Positions 45,411 to 58,064 are shown, counted from the stretch's first letter. The stretch is DNA of 64,000 bases from Flaccisagitta enflata (GCA_965153355.1 OZ231127.1:38068001-38132000); one strand, 5' to 3'. Numbers and translations: made by a program. The notes: a model not told the origin generated them from the letters alone.

Positions 45411-47025
45411 AAATGGAGCACTTTGATTGCAGCAGGTGGAAAGCAAGATAATGTAGATCAGATTCTTGCTGATCTTTATTTCCTGCTCGGAGGAAGGAGG
45501 GAGTCCAGAAGGATGGAGAGGGGATGACACACCCATATTGTTTGGGGCCATCACCCTAAAGGGCTCAGGTAGGGCAATATCAGTCAAATGAAAGTAAATT
45601 GAATTGGAATATTTCATTCATTTCAATTTTCAAAGAATCAAGCCAGGGCCCTAAAAATACCGGCAGCAGACTTCACCAACTCCAAATTTGATCGCCCCAC
45701 TCCTGCCTTCTTTTAGGAGAAGTTTGGGCTCTTGTCAGAAGAAAGTCTCAATAGTGCATGCTCCCTATTGTTCAATGTTCATAAAAGGATTTGGGCATGC
45801 GCCATATCTGGGGGAACTTACTAGTTACAGATTTAAAAAAACCGAACGGGTATAGGACAGGTGAGGATGAATGGGAAAAATCAAAACGCGACTTTTGACG
45901 GATCGACCGAACAAAAAGCGGCTTATAACACCTCTCACAAAATAAGGCGAACTGGGTTGAGAACTTGTCCATAATTGCGTTTTTAAAGTCATAAACATGA
46001 ATCCAGGTTAATGATATTTTCAGAACATGTCATTCCCATAAGGGCTCTACAAAAAAAACTTCAAATCATGTCATCCAACAGCTGTAATTAGCGTCATCAA
46101 ATAATATCATGCAAATTTTAGGTTTAGTTTATTTAGCTAAAAGGAGCACTTTGATTGCAGCAGGTGGAAAGCAAGATAATGTAGATCAGATTCTTGCTGA
46201 TCTTTATTTCCTGCTCGGAGGAAGGAGGGAGTCCAGAAGGATGGAGAGGGGATGACACACCCATATTGTTTGGGGCCATCACCCTAAAGGGCTCAGGTAG
46301 GGCAATATCAGTCAAATGAAAGTAAATTGAATTGGAATATTTCATTCATTTCAATTTTCAAAGAATCAAGCCAGGGCCCTAAAAATACCGGCAGCAGACT
46401 TCACCAACTCCAAATTTGATCGCCCCACTCCTGCCTTCTTTTAGGAGAAGTTTGGGCTCTTGTCAGAAGAAAGTCTCAATAGTGTATGCTCCTATTGCTC
46501 AATGTTCATAAAAGGATTTGGGCATGCGCCATATCTGGGGGAACTTACTAGTTACAGATTTAAAAAATCTGAACGGGTATAGGACAGGTGAGGATGAATG
46601 GGAAAAATCAAAACGCGACTTTTGACGGATCGACCGAACAAAAAGCGGCTTATAACACCTCTCATAAAATAAGGAGAACTGGGTTGAGAACTTGTCCATA
46701 ATTGCTTTTTTAAAGTCATAAACATGAATCCAGGTTAATGATATTTTCAGAACATGTCATTCCCATAAGGGCTCTACAAAAAAAACTTCAAATCATGTCA
46801 TCCAACAGCTGTAATTAGCGTCATCAAATAATATCATGCAAATTTTAGGTTTAGTTTATTTAGCTAAAAGGAGCACTTTGATTGCAGCAGGTGGAAAGCA
46901 AGATAATGTAGATCAGATTCTTGCTGATCTTTATTTCCTGCTCGGAGGAAGGAGGGAGTCCAGAAGGATGGAGAGGGGATGACACACCCATATTGTTTGG
47001 GGCCATCACCCTAAAGGGCTCATGA
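45411..47025. repeat. 725-bp tandem duplication, 2.2 copies
   Basis: GGAGCACTTTGATTGCAGCA occurs at 45416, about 46142 and about 46870; the units are nearly identical (few substitutions, for example TGCATGCTCC against TGTATGCTCC). Each unit contains a left end (ATAACACCTCTCA) of the TA-flanked element. Short frames recur identically and are not genes. Confidence 0.9.
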
Positions 47026-47300
47026 ACTGATGTTTTCTTGCCTTATTTATGGTAAATTTTAAAAAAGTTTTTGTTGTCTCATCATCAAAAGTTTCCTCGT
47101 CAAAATCAGTCAAAATCTTTTACTGGATTTTTGGCATAACCGTTTCCCAGAGCCACGCACTTTCCCGGGTACACAATTTTGCCTCAATTTGCGAAAATAA
47201 TATATTTCAGCTCCGTCTGTGTCAAATTTTAGCCCACTGAATGCATTATTTCTGTCAATTTTGATCGCTTTTCCAGTTCTTTTAATTATGTGAGAGGTGT
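45928..47300. mobile_element. TA-flanked ACACCTCTCA element, expanded copy
   Basis: Ends ACACCTCTCA (45928) and TGAGAGGTGT (47300) beside TA. Its outer parts match the element at 32556-33430 in reverse; the middle is replaced by the 725-bp duplication, with an extra internal left end near 46652. Confidence 0.75.
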
Positions 47301-47304
47301 TAGA

Positions 47305-48025
47305 GACAAAAATAGCGCCTAAGAGCCCCAGGAAGTGATGAACACAAAAGAGCCAATCCAGATCACGGAAAGAAGTATGTTTCACCAAAGGTGGCAAGAC
47401 TGAGCGCCAGACGTGAAAAAGATAAAACCTGTCAAAGAGAGCGTCAAATAAAAGAAAAAAAGAAAATGATAATAAGGTGAAACCTGAAAAAGAAAGTGTC
47501 AAATGTTGAGACAGACAAGAACAATTTTAATCATCGTAAAGCCGAAGGACTCCCGCGATAGAGCTGTAAGAAATAACGAAGGAAAAATAAATTCAGATTA
47601 AACGAGGATATGAGAAATGAGGTGGAATTCCTGGAAAAAGAGAATAATGGTTCGCTAGTAGGGGGAGGCCAACTTAAGGTGTCCCTCAAAGTGAAAAATT
47701 TCCTCCTGTTTAGAAGGAACACATGCGGTATTTATATGCCATATGGGATGTTCATTTGAGAGGTTTGAGCAATTCAGTTAAAAATCGTTAAAATGCATTA
47801 CAAACTCCGAAGGAACCGACATCGTTTTTGTCATTGACAGTCACAATCACTACTCTGTATTTGCACCTTGTACTTTAAACTAGGAGTACTGGCACTTTTA
47901 TGACGGTTTCTGGTGGTCCAACCCATGTGTAATCCATGGCAAATGAGTGCAAAAAATTTCCCAGAGCGCTTTTGAGGCCAGATTTTGCGTAAAACTGCGT
48001 TTGATCTTCATGGGGTACAGGTCAT
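47305..48025. other. Unassigned sequence
   Basis: No gene recognised; minus-strand frames lack splice support. Confidence 0.45.
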
Positions 48026-48029
48026 AGAA

Positions 48030-48430
48030 TTTTCCCAATTTTTGGACAATCAACCTTGTTTTGCTTATAACTTCTGAACGAATCAAGCTAGAAATGCCAG
48101 ATTGGTCCCATTTTAAAGATCTCTTCAAGATCTTTCCAACCGTCACCAATTTTTTGTAAATCCGTTCAAAAACCACTGAGATCTATATTGTCAAACATAA
48201 GCAATTTCTAAAGCAGGGATTGTGGACAATTTTCCAGGTTGTGGAATTTTTTTCATTTTTTGAACAATTTCCTTGTTTTGCTTGTAACTTTTGAACGAAT
48301 TAAGCTAGAAGTGCCAGATGGTCCCATTTTAAAAGAATTTTTGAAGCTCTTTCAAACTGTCACAAATTTTTTGTGAATCCGTTAAGAAATGGCTGAGTTT
48401 TGACTTGTCAAACATGAGCAATATTATGAT
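48030..48430. repeat. Two-copy 217-bp repeat
   Basis: Two diverged units begin CTTATAACTTCTGAACGAAT (48064) and CTTGTAACTTTTGAACGAAT (48281) and share AGCTAGAA, GGTCCCATTTTAAA, TTTTTTGT and AAATCCGTT words. Words such as GGTCCCATTTTAAAG recur near 30320. Confidence 0.7.
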
Positions 48431-48659
48431 GATTTGGAGCGATTTTCCCACCATCTTCTTCGGTCTTATTTTGACTTTATATACCTCCTTCGCTCCTTAC
48501 ATCTGTTTAAAAGTCATTATGTGTATGTCAGTTCATCTATTGTAGTCTGTCAGTCAGTGTGTTGGCCTTTGGAAAGGGCTGATTTAATAATAGAGAGGGT
48601 TGATTAGAGGCTTGACAGTGCTGATTTGAAGCTTGGGAGGGCAGAATTGTCAATTGAGG

Positions 48660-50010
48660 TATAATAGTCGCAGAAGCGTTAACAGGTCTCACAAAATTAG
48701 GCGGAAAGAGATGAAAACTCTTTGAAAAGAGGGTTAAAAATGGGAATATAATCAATCCAAGTGTTGTATATCACCAATTTATGTTTATTTTATCAACATA
48801 ATGTGAAAAATGCCCAAAAAAGGAAATGGCTATCCCCTAATGAACGTAAATATGCTGATGAGTCAATGGTAAACAAATTTGGGATTGACCCACTATTCTT
48901 ATTGTTTATGCTCAACTTCACCTTCAATTCCTCAACTGCTGTCAACATACGCGGCTTTTTGTCTGCGTGACTGACTTTCCTGCATCCATCTATTGGTAAA
49001 TTGCGATTTTTTAGCATTCTATCTTCTTAAAATGACGGACAGTAAACGTTTTCCACTTTGCTGCATTTTTTCCGTTAAAATCAGCAATAATCTGACACCT
49101 CACTTTTGGTAAAACACCCTCCATCACGCTCTATATGCAGGAAAGTCGCCAAAATCGCTTTGCTATGTTAAAATACTGGGTCTTAGCTATCTCCATGTCA
49201 AATTTCATCATGCTGAGGGCATTTTTACTATCTATATTGATCCTTTTACTTTTCCGCCTAATTTTGTGAGACCTGTTAGATGATCAGCGGTACCCGTGCC
49301 CTGCCCAAGTAAGTTGTGATTAAGGTTGAGGGAGGGAGCAGGGCAGCGGCCCTGAAGGGGTCTATGACCTATGCTTTCACACATATGAGATTATCTCCTG
49401 GGCAGCGACGAAGGAGACGATATCCTGTAGAACACAGGGGACTTTCTTTCGTTTATCCGTTCGTCCGTTCGTCCCCCCTCAAGGCCAAATTCCTAGCCTC
49501 AAGAGGCCAGAATTCTAACCTCAAGGCTCAAATCCCAACCTCGGGCTCAAATCCCAGCCTCGAGGCTCAATCCCCCAGCCTCAGGCTCAATCCTGCCTTG
49601 AGCTCAAATTCTAGCATGGCTCAAATCTTAACCTAGGGCTCAAACCCCAGCCTAGAGGCTCAAATCACTGCCTCAAGGCTCAAGACCCAGCCCTGGGGCT
49701 CAAATCCCAGCCTTGAAGCTCAAATCCCAGCCTTGAGGCTCAAATCCCAGTCTTAGGGCTGAAATCCTGAGCAGCAGAGGCTCAAATCTCAACCCGAGGC
49801 TCAGAATTCCAGCACAAGGGGCCAGAATTCAAGCCTCAGGCTCAAATTCAATAGCAAAGACTCAGTCGAACCCAAAAAACCCCTGTGTTCTACAGGACAT
49901 CGTCCTCTTCACATGGAACCCACTGCCCTGCTACTATGCACCTACGATCAACATAAGAAGCAGGGCAACGGGTATCGCTGACCACATATTGCCAGCCAGG
50001 CGACTGATTG
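48660..50010. repeat. Family B element with a nested insertion
   Basis: Left end ATAATAGTCGCAGAAGCG matches the left end of another copy at 62942 (ATAATAGTCGCAAAAGCG). After the insertion the arm resumes (TCAGCGGTACCCG, GGGCAGCGGCCCTGAAGGGG, TATCCTGTAGAACACAGGGG). Core of CCTCGAGGCTCAAATCCCAG type. Right arm mirrors the left: CCCCTGTGTTCTACAGGACA, GGGCAACGGGTATCGCTGAC. Confidence 0.85.
48682..49276. mobile_element. TA-flanked MITE, 595 bp, nested in family B
   Basis: A 26-bp perfect terminal inverted repeat begins ACAGGTCTCACAAAATTAGG at 48682 and ends at 49276, with TA on both sides. Interior words near 49170-49240 resemble the right part of 45928-47300. The uninterrupted target is visible at 62960 (AAAGCGTCAGATGGTCAGCG). 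Confidence 0.85.
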
Positions 50011-50019
50011 CAACTGGGA

Positions 50020-50540
50020 TTGGGAGCCTTAGGGCTGTGGCATTTTGGTGGGGTGAGCAGCAGGACTAGTTTTGGCCTTGTGGCTGGTTTAGGTCTTCAA
50101 GGCTGGAATTAGGGCAGCTGGGCTGGGATTGGGCCTGCGTATAAGTTTGGATCTTGAGGTTGAGTTACAGGCCTCGAGAGGCGTAATTTAGGCCTCAAAC
50201 TGGGATTTAGGCCTTGAGGCTGGGATTTGGGCCTCAAGGATGAGATTTTGGCCTCAAGAATGGGATTTGGACCTCAAGGATAGGATTTGGACCTTGAGGC
50301 TGGGATTTGGGCCTCAAAGTAGGATTTTGGTGGGGGGGGGGCGGAGAAGGAGAAGAAGGAGAAGGAGAAAATTCCCCATATGTATGAAAGCAAAAGGGCT
50401 GAATTGAGGTATGATAAGGCTGAATCGAGGTTTGAGAAGGCTGAATTGAGGAGTAAGAAGGCTTACTAGAGGAGGGGGATGAACAAATGGAAGGAACCAG
50501 GCCCTTAAGGGCAATGTGGTCAATGATACTTAATAGGTAG
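50020..50540. repeat. Family B element, partial
   Basis: Core units of GGCCTTGAGGCTGGGATTTG type (50060-50330), then GGAGAAGGAGAAAATTCCCC, ATATGTATGAAAGC, and GGGCAATGTGGTCAATGATA. Confidence 0.75.
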
Positions 50541-51130
50541 CGGTTCCTAAGGGGACAAACTCCTGTAAAACACAGTGGACTTTCATTGGTCCATCCGTCC
50601 TTCCATCCATTTGTCTGTATTTTGGTCACCCCCATCAAGAATCTAGCCTCCTGGGCCTGGAATAAGCCCTCCAAGGCCTGAATTCTGCCCTCTCAAGCCT
50701 GAAATCTGCCCTCTCAGACCCATAATTTGCCCTCTCATGCTTTTGATTTGCCCTCTCAGGCATAGTATCTTCCCTCACAGGCTTCAGATCTGCCAACTCA
50801 GGCCTAAAATCTGTCCTCGTAGGTTACAAATCTGCCCTCTTAGGCCTGAAATCTGCCCTCTCAGGCTTCAAATCAGTCCCCTCAGGCTAAAATTCAGTCC
50901 CCTCAGGCTTCAAACCAGCCTTCTCAAGCATCAAATCTGGCAGCTCAGCTTGCAATCAGCCCTCTCAGCCTTCAAATTGGCCAAGTTGACTTTCTCAGAC
51001 CTAAAATTATCCTTAAAGAGGCTTGCAGGCCATCAAACAACCCTGATCAGCTCTCTTGAGTACCTCATCTGGGTGAGCAAAAGTCCCTTTGTGTCCCAAT
51101 TTACGCCTCTGCCCTGCTCCCTGTGCCAAT
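50500..51130. repeat. Family B element
   Basis: TAGCGGTTCCTAAGGGGACA, CTCCTGTAAAACACAGTGGA, TGGTCCATCCGTCC, a core of CCCTCTCAGGCCTGAAATCTG-like units, then AAAAGTCCCTTTGTGTCC and TCTGCCCTGCTCC. Confidence 0.75.
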
Positions 51131-51189
51131 TATTAACTACTAATCGTTAGCAGGTTTTGCCTACTTAAAACCGCTTAACCATAGATCAG

Positions 51190-51222
51190 TTATAATCTTT
51201 GTAAATATGCATTAGTAACTGA

Positions 51223-51296
<74 letters not shown>

Positions 51297-51524
51297 TGTT
51301 CTCTGTATATATAAATATATATCTCTCTATCTCTCTACAGCGCAACTCATCATCCGTCGCGTGGAATAACCAATCAAACACCTGACCGTGTGTGTGTGTG
51401 TGTGTATGGTTGATGGTTTTGGTGATTATTGGTGATTCATGGGCGTAAAAGATTGAAAAATAGTTTTCAATAACTTGTTGCAGCATCTGGGTGAGATGGT
51501 TTGGTAGGTGGGACATGAATGGTC
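51190..51524 (-). other. Open minus-strand segment with GT and TA repeats
   Basis: A minus-strand frame contains non-repetitive peptide stretches (SHLPNHLTQMLQQVIENYFS; QVFDWLFHATDDELRC) separated by a (CA)n run (51389-51406). No start or splice sites support it. Confidence 0.2.
51222..51292. repeat. (CT)n(TA)n microsatellite
   Basis: CT run then TA run. Confidence 0.95.
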
Positions 51525-51975
51525 TGCAAATCCGGACCAAAGCGTGAATTTTTTTTACATAATCCTCTGATGTATATAGAAAAGATTAGAAGAGATTGCC
51601 CTCATATATGGGCCTTCGGGGGGGTCTAGGGGCCCAAAAAGCCACGTTAATTTTTCAAAAGAAGTATCTTCAAGGGGGTCAAAACAATAGAAGTACCTAA
51701 TTTGTAGATCCAAGGTCCTGTAGACAAACATTTTTTCAAAAACTTAGAAATTTTTAGGTTGGGATTTAAATTTATCCGAGGTATTTTAGAAAAAAAAGTT
51801 CTCTGAAAGAAGTCAAATCACTGGAAATGATCTAATTGCCCAGTCTCAAGCCTGAAATTTCTTTTTTAAACTTGGCTGTTTTTTTTTTGTGCCGGATGGA
51901 TGGACCAATGGACGACGGACCGACGGACAGGCCAGCAGACTTACAAAGGGATGGCAAGTGCTTGCACGTGACTTC
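51525..51975 (-). repeat. Family-A-like long segment, unit 1 (most decayed)
   Basis: Runs from the unit start to a decayed hairpin GTGCTTGCACGTGACT, with GGACCGACGGACAGGCCAGC and TTTGTGCCGGATGG before it. Confidence 0.7.
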
Positions 51976-52374
51976 ACACACACATTGTCAGGTTTTTGTT
52001 CTGAGGTTAAGTGAATTATATCTAGCAATAAAATGGTCAAAATAAAAAGACACAGTGTGCAAATACACAGCAAACACAGCAAACACTTCAATGAATCATG
52101 TCAAACAAAGTTTCTCCAGGTAGCAATACCTCATTCACTAGAAAAGGGGGGGGATTGGGCAATTAGCCCTAAGTAGACTAAGCAATCTGATAACATATTT
52201 TAAAGAAATCATTTATCCTTTTTTTTATACATAATTAGCTTTTTATTGAGACTTAAGTGGATCATATTTGTAATGAAATGGTCAAAATAAAGATACATTG
52301 TACAGCAAATCCACAACAAACACAGCAAACACTTCAATGAATCTTGTCAAACAAAGTCTCTCCAGGTAGCAATA

Positions 52375-53509
52375 CTTCATTCACTAGCATCTGTATTCCT
52401 TGAGAGCATTTACATTTGCATTGTGTGCATGGTAGATCAGCTTGAATTTACCAGCTGCCTTTGACCACTACAATCTTTTTGCAACCCCATTTTACAAGAT
52501 CGCGGAAGCTTAGTGCAACCTCAACCAATAGTTATCCAAACTGGCTGCCACTGAGTTTTCCCTTCTTTTGCCAGCTTAAACATGCATATGTTTCTGTTGC
52601 TTCATCCAAATACCTTCCAGAAATTCGTATTCCAGGCTGTTTTTTTTTTTTGCCCTTGTTGCGGAATGCAGATGTGGTATCTGAACCAGTGAATGCATGA
52701 AAAAAAAAACAAACTTTAGCACTAGACTCACCTAGCTGGTTGTACATAGTTCTGATACTAATGTACTGCATGTATTTTCCTGCTCCTTATTCAATCCACA
52801 CATCATCAACTTGAGCTGCTATTTTAAAGAAAAGTCCAACAAGAATGACATTGATGTCTGAGTCAACTGTTTTATGCAAATTTTTGCATGTTATTTTCAA
52901 TCATGTGCTTGTATCAGCTTCTTCATGGTAGCATTGTGGCATGGAGACATCCTGATTAGATCGGATTTCAATACCATTGGTTATGATCACTGATTTTTCC
53001 TCAGGAAAGGTGTGACAGTTGACTGCACTTGTGAGGAAAGAAAATAGTCCCTCTTTATTGGTGTCATCTTTCAGGAAATCTTGCCAATTACTTGGCAGTT
53101 TTGTTGAGGCAGCCACTTTTCGACGGATTCCTTTTAATTTTCCTCATTTTAATCTGGTGTCAGTCTTCAGACTGTCTTTCTTGTAAAGGTCCCAAACAAT
53201 ATCCAATCTCTGCACAGGACCTAAGCATCTGGTCACATATGGAATGAAGACTGTTTCTGAATACTCAGCAAATGTGGTAGCTGTTTCTGCTTTCAACATA
53301 TGCACAATTGCTGCCCCATCAATAATTCTACCATGAAAGGCGTTGGGAATGCTCTCAAGCTCATCATGGCTTATGAGTTTGACAATCTCAGATTTCTTTG
53401 CTGGAAGGTGTAGCTTCCCAAAGTCCGATAGTGATGTTGCGTATGATTGTATTTCACCAGCAAAAAAGTCAACTAAGTCTACTAGTGGAGTAGGACAGCA
53501 GATGGTCAC
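52375..53509 (-). pseudogene. Dead HAFTGxDT-family gene fragment, unit 1
   Basis: On the minus strand it carries, in order: PLVDLVDFFAGE, IIDGAAIVHMLKAETATTF, RLDIVWDLYKKDSLK, then an in-frame TGA (53144-53146), RRKVAASTKLPSNWQDFL, YHEEADT, a frameshift, a TAA at 52797-52799, and FFHAFTGSDTTSAF. The order and motifs match a widespread uncharacterised animal protein family, often found in transposon-rich contexts. This unit also lacks about 18 bp after EEADT and has a decayed C-terminal Cys-rich end. Confidence 0.8.
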
Positions 53510-53990
53510 TGCAAATCCGGACCAAAGCGTGAATTTTTTTTTACATAATCCTCATGATGTATATGAAAGATTCAGAAGGGGTGCCCTCATATATGACACC
53601 GGGGGTCCCTAGGGGCCCCCAAAAAAGCCCGTTGAGAAAAATTTTTTCAAAAAAGTATCTTCAAAAGGGGGGTCAAAACAATAGGAAATTACCTAATTTG
53701 CCTAGATCCAAGGTCCTGTAGACAAAACATTTTTTTTCAAAAACTTAGAAATTTTTGGGTCGGGTTCCCCCAAATTTATCCGAAAATTATTTCGAAAAAA
53801 AAGTTCTCTGAAAGGGGGGTCAAATCCACTGGAAATGATCTAATTTGCCAAGATACAAAGCCCTGGAAACAACTTTTTTTTTTAAACTTGGCTGTTTTTT
53901 TTTTTGTGCCGGATGGAGGGACCAATGGACGGACCGACGGACAGGCCAGCAGACTTACAAAGCGGGATGTAGAGTCGCTTGCACGTGACT
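53510..53990 (-). repeat. Family-A-like long segment, unit 2
   Basis: Read on the minus strand: hairpin-like AGTCACGTGCAAGCGACT, CTACATCCCGCTTTG, CGGTCCGTCC core, GTGCCGGC-like words, ending GGTCCGGATTTGCAG. Confidence 0.8.
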
Positions 53991-54375
53991 TCACACATTA
54001 TAATCAGGTTTTTATTGAGAGTTAAGTGAATTATATCTGTAATAAAATGGTCAAAATAAAGACACAGTGTACAGAAAATCCACAGCAAACACAGCAAACA
54101 CAGCAAACTTTTCAATGAATCATGTCAAACAAAGTTTCTCCAGGTAGCAATACATAAATTTCACTGAAAGGGAAGTAGACTAAGTAATCTGCTTTTATCT
54201 TAAATGAAATAATTGATAATTTTTATGGACACAAGAAAATTATGTTTTTATTGAGACTTAGGTGGATCATATCTGTGATAAAATGGTCAAATTAAAGACA
54301 AAGTGTACAGCAAATCCACATTAAACACAGCAAACACATCTATGAATCTTGTCTGACAAAGTCTCTCCAGGTACT

Positions 54376-55540
54376 TCAGTCATTTGCATCTGTATTCCCA
54401 TAAGAGCATTTGCATTTGCATAATTGTGTGCATGGTAGATCAGCTGATGTGCAACTGCACCTTTTTGTACTACAATCTTTTTTGCAACCACATTTTACAA
54501 GATCGCGGAAGCTTCGTGCAACCTCAGCAATAGTTATCCAAACTGGCTGCCACTGATTTTCCTTCTTTTGCCAACCAAACATATGCATATGTTTCTGTTG
54601 CTTCATCAAATGCCTTCCAAGTATTCCAGGCTGTTTTTTTTTTTTGCCCTTGTTGCGGAATGCAGATGTGGTATCTGAACCAGTGAATGCATGAAAAAAA
54701 AAACAAACTTTAGCACTAGACTCACCTAGCTGGTTGTACATAGTTCTGATACTAATGTACTGCATGTATTTTCCTGCTCCTTATTCAATCCACACATCAT
54801 CAACTTGAGCTGCTATTTTAAAGAAAAGTCCAACAAGAATGACATTGATGTCTGAGTCAACTGTTTTATGCAAATTTTTGCATGTTATTTTCAATCATGT
54901 GCTTGAGGTGGAACATCATTCTTGTATCAGCTTCTTCATGGTAGCATTGTGGCATGGAGACATCCTGATTAGATCGGATTTCAATACCATTGGTTATGAT
55001 CACTGATTTTTCCTCAGGAAAGGTGTGACAGTTGACTGCACTTGTGAGGAAAGAAAATAGTCCCTCTTTATTGGTGTCATCTTTCAGGAAATCTTGCCAA
55101 TTACTTGGCAGTTTTGTTGAGGCAGCCACTTTTCGACGGATTCCTTTTAATTTTCCTCATTTTAATCTGGTGTCAGTCTTCAGACTGTCTTTCTTGTAAA
55201 GGTCCCAAACAATATCCAATCTCTGCACAGGACCTAAGCATCTGGTCACATATGGAATGAAGACTGTTTCTGAATACTCAGCAGTTTCTGAATACTCAGC
55301 AAATGTGGTAGCTGTTCCTGCATTCAACATATGCACAATTGCTGCTCCATCAATAATTTTACCTTGAAAGGCGTTAGGAATGCTCTCAAGCTCATCATGG
55401 CTTATGAGTTTGACAATCTCAGATTTCTTTGCTGGAAGGTGTAGCTTCCCAAAGTCCGATAGTGATGTTCTATATGATTGTGTTTCACCAGCAAAAAAGT
55501 CAACTAAGTCTACTAGTGGAGTAGGACAGCAGATGGTCAC
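54376..55540 (-). pseudogene. Dead HAFTGxDT-family gene fragment, unit 2
   Basis: Same architecture and same lesions as unit 1: TGA at 55157-55159, frameshift after MQKFA, TAA before GAGKYMQYISIR, and a slipped A-run after AFRNKG. Unique 21-bp duplication (AEYSETAEYSET). The C-terminal Cys-rich end is preserved (KCGCKKDCSTKRCSC, then LPCTQLCKCKC), recalling the CGCKxxC...CSC endings of the family. Upstream exons are absent. Confidence 0.85.
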
Positions 55541-56016
55541 TGCAAATCCGGACCAAAGCGTGAATTTTTTTTTACATAATCCTCATGATGTATATGAAAG
55601 ATTCAGAAGGGGTGCCCTCATATATGGGCCCTTCGGGGGTCCCTAGGGGCCCCCAAAAAAGCCCGTTGAGAAATGTTTTTCAAAAAAGTGTCTTCGAAAG
55701 GGGGGTCAAAACAATAGGAAATTACCTAATTTGCCTAGATCCAAGGTCCTGTAGACAAAAATTTTTTTTCAAAAACTTAAATTTTTGGTCGGGTTCCCCC
55801 GAATTAATCCGAAAACTATTTTGAAAAAAAAGTTCTCTGAAAGAGGGGTCAAATCCACTGGAAATGATCTAATTTGCCAAGATACAAAGCCCTGGAAACA
55901 ACTTTTTTTTTTTAAAACTTGGCTGTTTTTTTTTGTGCCGGATGGATGGACCAATGGACGGACCGACGGACAGGCCAGCAGACTTACAAAGCGGGATGTA
56001 GAGTCGCTTGCACGTG
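55541..56016 (-). repeat. Family-A-like long segment, unit 3
   Basis: As in unit 2, with GGATGGATGGACC in place of GGATGGAGGGACC. Confidence 0.8.
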
Positions 56017-56426
56017 ACTTCACACATTATAATCAGGTTTTTATTGAGAGTTAAGTGAATTATATATGTAATAAAATGGTCAAAATAAAGACACAGTGTA
56101 CAGAAAATCCACAGCAAACACAGCAAACACAGCAAACTTTTCAATGAATCATGTCAAACAAAGTTTCTCCAGGTAGCAATACCTCATTCATAGAAAAGAA
56201 GTTGGGCGAAAATTAGCTAAGTAGACTAAGCAATCTGCTTTCATCTTTTAAAGAAATCATTTATCCTTTTTTTTTTACACATAATTAGCTTTTTATTGAG
56301 ACTTAAGTGGATCATATTTGTAATGAAATGGTCAAAATAAAGATACATTGTACAGCAAATCCACAACAAACACAGCAAACACTTCAATGAATCTTGTCAA
56401 ACAAAGTCTCTCCAGGTAGCAATACT

Positions 56427-57583
56427 TCATTCACTAGCATCTGTATTCCCTTGAGAGCATTTACATTTGCATAATTGTGTGCATGGTAGATCAGCAGATT
56501 TGCAACTGCACCTTTTTGTACTACAATCTTTTTTGCAACCACATTTTACAAGATCGCGGAAGCTTCGTGCAACCTCAGCAATAGTTATCCAAACTGGCTG
56601 CCACTGATTTTCCTTCTTTTGCCAACCAAACATATGCATATGTTTCTGTTGCTTCATCAAATGCCTTCCAAGTATTCCAGGCTGTTTTTTTTTTTTGCCC
56701 TTGTTGCGGAATGCAGATGTGGTATCTGAACCAGTGAATGCGTGAAAAACAAGGCCGGATACACGGCCATCAGTTGCGGACGGGTGGGCAGGGGCGGAAA
56801 TAGTTCTGATACTAATGTACTGCATGTATTTTCCTGCTCCTTATTCAATCCACACATCATCAACTTGAGCTGCTATTTTAACAATGACGTCTGAGTCAAC
56901 TGTTTTTATGCAAATTGACGTCTGAGTCAACTGTTTTTTGTAAATTTTTGCATATTATTTTCAATCATGTGCTTGAGGTGGAACATCATTCTTGTATCAG
57001 CTTCTTCATAGTAGCATTATTGGCATGGGAACATCACAATTGGAATAGTTCAATATAGTGGTTATGATCACTGATTTTCTCCAGAAGGGTGTGACAGTTG
57101 GCTTTGTGAGGAAGAAAATAGTCACTCTTTATTGGTGTCATCTTTCAGGAAATCTTGCCAATTACTTGGCAGTTTTGTTGAGGCAGCCACTTTTTGACGG
57201 ATTCCTTTTAATTTTCCTCATTTTAATCTGGTGTCAGTCTTCAGACTGTCTTTCTTGTAAAGGTCCCAAACAATATCCAATCTCTGCACAGGACCTAAGC
57301 ATCTGGTCACATATGGAATGAAGACTGTTTCTGAATACTCAGCAAATGTGGTAGCTGTTTCTGCTTTCAACATATGCACAATTGCTGCCCCATCAATAAT
57401 TCTACCATGAAAGGCGTTGGGAATGCTCTCAAGCTCATCATGGCTTATGAGTTTGACAATCTCAGATTTCTTTGCTGGAAGGTGTAGCTTCCCAAAGTCC
57501 GATAGTGATGTTGCGTATGATTGTATTTCACCAGCAAAAAAGTCAACTAAGTCTACTAGTGGAGTAGGACAGCAGATGGTCAC
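56427..57583 (-). pseudogene. Dead HAFTGxDT-family gene fragment, unit 3, with foreign patch
   Basis: Same lesions (TGA at 57218-57220). In addition about 47 bp between HAFTG and GAGKY are replaced by a 54-bp piece of a family A tail (56745-56798), and the EEADT region (56880-57120) is shortened and rearranged. Confidence 0.85.
56745..56798 (-). repeat. Family A tail patch inside pseudogene unit 3
   Basis: AAAACAAGGCCGGATACACG through GGGTGGGCAGGGGCGGAAAT, identical to 43207-43260. The left junction lies in a shared AAAAACAA, the right in a shared AT. Confidence 0.9.
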
Positions 57584-58064
57584 TGCAAATCCGGACCAAA
57601 GCGTGAATTTTTTTTTACATAATCCTCATGATGTATATGAAAGATTCAGAAGGGGTGCCCTCATATATGGGCCCTTCGGGGGTCCCTAGGGGCCCCCAAA
57701 AAAGCCCGTTGAGAAAAATTTTTTCAAAAAAGTATCTTCAAAAGGGGGGTCAAAACAATAGGAAATTACCTAATTTGCCTAGATCCAAGGTCCTGTAGAC
57801 AAAACATTTTTTTTCAAAAACTTAGAAATTTTTGGGTCGGGTTCCCCCAAATTTATCCGAAAATTATTTCGAAAAAAAAGTTCTCTGAAAGGGGGGTCAA
57901 ATCCACTGGAAATGATCTAATTTGCCAAGATACAAAGCCCTGGAAACAACTTTTTTTTTTAAACTTGGCTGTTTTTTTTTTTTGTGCCGGATGGAGGGAC
58001 CAATGGACGGACCGACGGACAGGCCAGCAGACTTACAAAGCGGGATGTAGAGTCGCTTGCACGT
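57584..58064 (-). repeat. Family-A-like long segment, unit 4
   Basis: Nearly identical to unit 2 (53510-53990). Confidence 0.8.

Noticed and set aside
45405-46699. Repeated 66-70 codon minus-strand ORFs
   Set aside because: Identical only because they lie in the 725-bp duplication; no coding features.
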